Origin: Salinicola tamaricis
GTDB lineage: Bacteria; Pseudomonadota; Gammaproteobacteria; Pseudomonadales; Halomonadaceae
Length of the DNA: 64,000 nt
Assembly: GCF_003006155.1 (NCBI RefSeq)
Contig: NZ_CP023559.1
Span: forward strand, 1,488,001 to 1,552,000
Direction of reading: 5' to 3'
Position 1 is the first letter of the stretch, and each line of letters opens with the position of its first letter. The notes below the pieces were generated by a model. That model was not told where the DNA came from, made no database searches, and saw only the letters and a program-made list of their open reading frames with translations. Positions 62,540-64,000 of the stretch are shown here, piece by piece. A program made the translations under genes and the position numbers.

Positions 62540-63550
62540 TCAACTGGCGTGCGTGAGCGAGATGCGCGACGCCAGGGTCTTCACCACTGCCTGGGTCGAG
62601 ATGCCATAGCGGTCATGCAGGGTGGGCAGTGCGCCGGCGTCGAGAAACGCATCCGGCAGCCCGATCTGGTGGAACTCCGGGTGTACGCCGGCATTCATCA
62701 AGAGAGCGGCCACGCTCTCGCCCAGCCCGCCGATGACGGAGTGATTTTCTGCCACGTAGACGGGGCGCTGGGGATGACGCTGGATCTCCTCGAGGATCGT
62801 CTGCGCATCCAGCGGCTTGATGGTGGGGGAATGGAGAACACCGACATGCATGCCGCGCTCGGCGAGAAGATCGGCCGCTTCGACGGCACGCATGGTCATC
62901 AGTCCGGAGGAGATGATCAGGGCATCCTCGCCATCCATGAGTCTGCGCGCCCTGCCGATCTCGAAGCGGTAGTTCGGGAAGCGATCGAGCACGCGGGGAA
63001 CCTTGCCACGCAGCAGACGCAGATAGACCGGCCCATCATGGGCGACCATGGCGTGGGTGGCCTGCTCGATATCCACCGCGTCACAGGGGTCGACGATGGT
63101 GAGGTTCGGCATGCCGCGGAAGATCGCCATGTCCTCGGTCGCCTGATGGCTCGGCCCGTAACCGGTGGTGAGGCCCGGCAGCGCGCAGACGATCTTGACG
63201 TTGAGCCTCTCCTCGGCGATCGCCATGCAGATGAAGTCGTAGGCTCGGCGCGACGCAAAGACGCCATAGGTGGTCACGAACGGAATGAAACCCTCGCGTG
63301 CCATGCCGGCCCCGGCACTCATCAGCAACTGCTCGGCCATCCCCATCTGGTAGTGGCGCTCGGGATAGGCCTGGGCAAAGACATGCAGGTCGGTGTACTT
63401 GCCCAGATCCGCGGTCATGCCGACGATACGCTCGTCGGCCGCGGCCGCCTCGACCAGGGCGTGACCGAAGGGGGCCGAGGTGGTCGGCTGACCTTCCGCC
63501 GCCAGTGAAGCGATCATCGCGGATGTTTTGAGTCGCGGTTGGGTCGTCAT
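62540..63550 (-). CDS. Transketolase-like C-terminal subunit
   Basis: Pyrimidine-binding plus C-terminal domains of a split transketolase, 336 residues. QMGMAEQLLMSAGAGMA contains the glutamate that activates thiamine diphosphate; GYGPSHQATEDMA and NLTIVDPCDAVDIEQA are conserved; YVAENHSVIGGLGESVAALL is the C-terminal domain motif. The start at 63550 overlaps the stop of the N-terminal subunit (ATGA), so the two are made together. It probably transfers a two-carbon ketol unit; donors and acceptors are unknown. Confidence 0.88.
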   Translation of the reverse strand: MTTQPRLKTSAMIASLAAEGQPTTSAPFGHALVEAAAADERIVGMTADLGKYTDLHVFAQAYPERHYQMGMAEQLLMSAGAGMAREGFIPFVTTYGVFASRRAYDFICMAIAEERLNVKIVCALPGLTTGYGPSHQATEDMAIFRGMPNLTIVDPCDAVDIEQATHAMVAHDGPVYLRLLRGKVPRVLDRFPNYRFEIGRARRLMDGEDALIISSGLMTMRAVEAADLLAERGMHVGVLHSPTIKPLDAQTILEEIQRHPQRPVYVAENHSVIGGLGESVAALLMNAGVHPEFHQIGLPDAFLDAGALPTLHDRYGISTQAVVKTLASRISLTHAS

Positions 63551-64000
63551 GAGTGCTCGCTCCCTGCGGCGTCGGATGAATGGGCGTAGGTATCGTCGAG
63601 TTGCTTCAGAGCGATGCGCCATTCGTCTTCGTCGACGCGGATGAAGTGGGTCTTGTCGCGGTTTTCGAGCAGCGGCACGCCGCGGCCCATCAGGGTGTCG
63701 CAGATGATGACGCAGGGTTTGCCGTCGGCGCTTTCCAGTGCGCTATCGAAGGCCTCGACCAGCGTGGCGATGTCGTTGCCGTCCACCCGTAGCGCGGTCC
63801 AGCCGAAGGCGCGCCACTTGTCGGCGATGGGTTCGTAGCCGAGCACGCTCGACGACTTGTCGTCGGCCTGCTGATCGTTGACATCGACGATGGCGACCAG
63901 GTTGTCGAGCTTCCAGTGGGCGGCCGAGGCGGCGGCCTCCCAGGTCGAGCCCTCGTTGAGTTCACCGTCGGAGAGCAGGTTGAAGATGCGCGAATGGCTC
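63547..64000 (-). CDS. Transketolase-like N-terminal subunit (partial, runs off the right edge)
   Basis: C-terminal ~150 residues of the thiamine-diphosphate-binding subunit. The diphosphate/Mg motif reads LLSDGELNEGSTWEAAASAA followed by HWKLDNLVAIVDVND; the first Gly of the usual GDG is Ser here. CDTLMGRGVPLLENRDKTH is the conserved loop near the active site. The start and any upstream genes of the operon lie outside the window. Confidence 0.88.
   Translation of the reverse strand, partial: SHSRIFNLLSDGELNEGSTWEAAASAAHWKLDNLVAIVDVNDQQADDKSSSVLGYEPIADKWRAFGWTALRVDGNDIATLVEAFDSALESADGKPCVIICDTLMGRGVPLLENRDKTHFIRVDEDEWRIALKQLDDTYAHSSDAAGSEHS

Overview
The window looks like chromosomal DNA of a halophilic or halotolerant gammaproteobacterium, most likely Halomonadaceae (Halomonas/Salinicola type). 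The support is strong G+C richness, the origin-proximal order mnmG-rsmG-parA-parB-atpIBEFHAGDC-glmU, a DeoR-type regulator directly upstream of glmS, and osmoadaptation genes (a fused glucosylglycerol-phosphate synthase/phosphatase and a full kdpFABCDE set). No rRNA, tRNA, CRISPR array, prophage or transposase gene was recognised.

Layout. 1-9.1 kb: accessory genes (EamA exporter, SGNH esterase, MocR-type regulator divergent from a DUF1127 gene, PhzF-like protein, MFS transporter, GgpPS). 9.2-20.9 kb: mostly minus-strand housekeeping genes (rlmJ, OmpA-type lipoprotein, hemW, rdgB, a CsgD-like LuxR regulator, a phosphotransferase/ATPase fusion, hemL, thiE, thiD, a CLC transporter), then erpA. 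20.9-23.4 kb: a polar amino-acid ABC transporter. 23.4-24.2 kb: an AT-rich intergenic region with a cluster of DnaA-box-like 9-mers that I read as oriC. 24.2-37.3 kb: mnmG, rsmG, parAB, the ATP synthase operon with its promoter and terminator, and glmU. 37.5-48.1 kb: a DUF1615 lipoprotein gene, kdpFABC-kdpDE and apbE, lying between glmU and deoR-glmS. 51-56.3 kb: a peptide/nickel-type ABC transporter whose two permeases are fused. 56.4-64 kb: one minus-strand catabolic operon with a split transketolase, TRAP transporter, LtnD-like dehydrogenase, TIM-barrel isomerase, SDR and FadR-type regulator; it runs off the right edge.

Sequence quality matters for every entry. At least seventeen genes, including essential ones (hemL, parB, atpF, atpH), are broken by frame changes that adding one or two bases, usually C or G, would repair. 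I treat these as base-calling deletions and annotate each gene across its full span, noting where the frame breaks.

The most interesting signals are: a ~144-bp structured repeat present twice, each copy beginning on the last base of a TGA stop codon; the right-hand catabolic operon, which matches no pathway I can name; and several candidate control elements (a hairpin over the glnH ribosome-binding site, direct repeats before kdpF, and operator-like repeats before the MocR- and DeoR-type genes).
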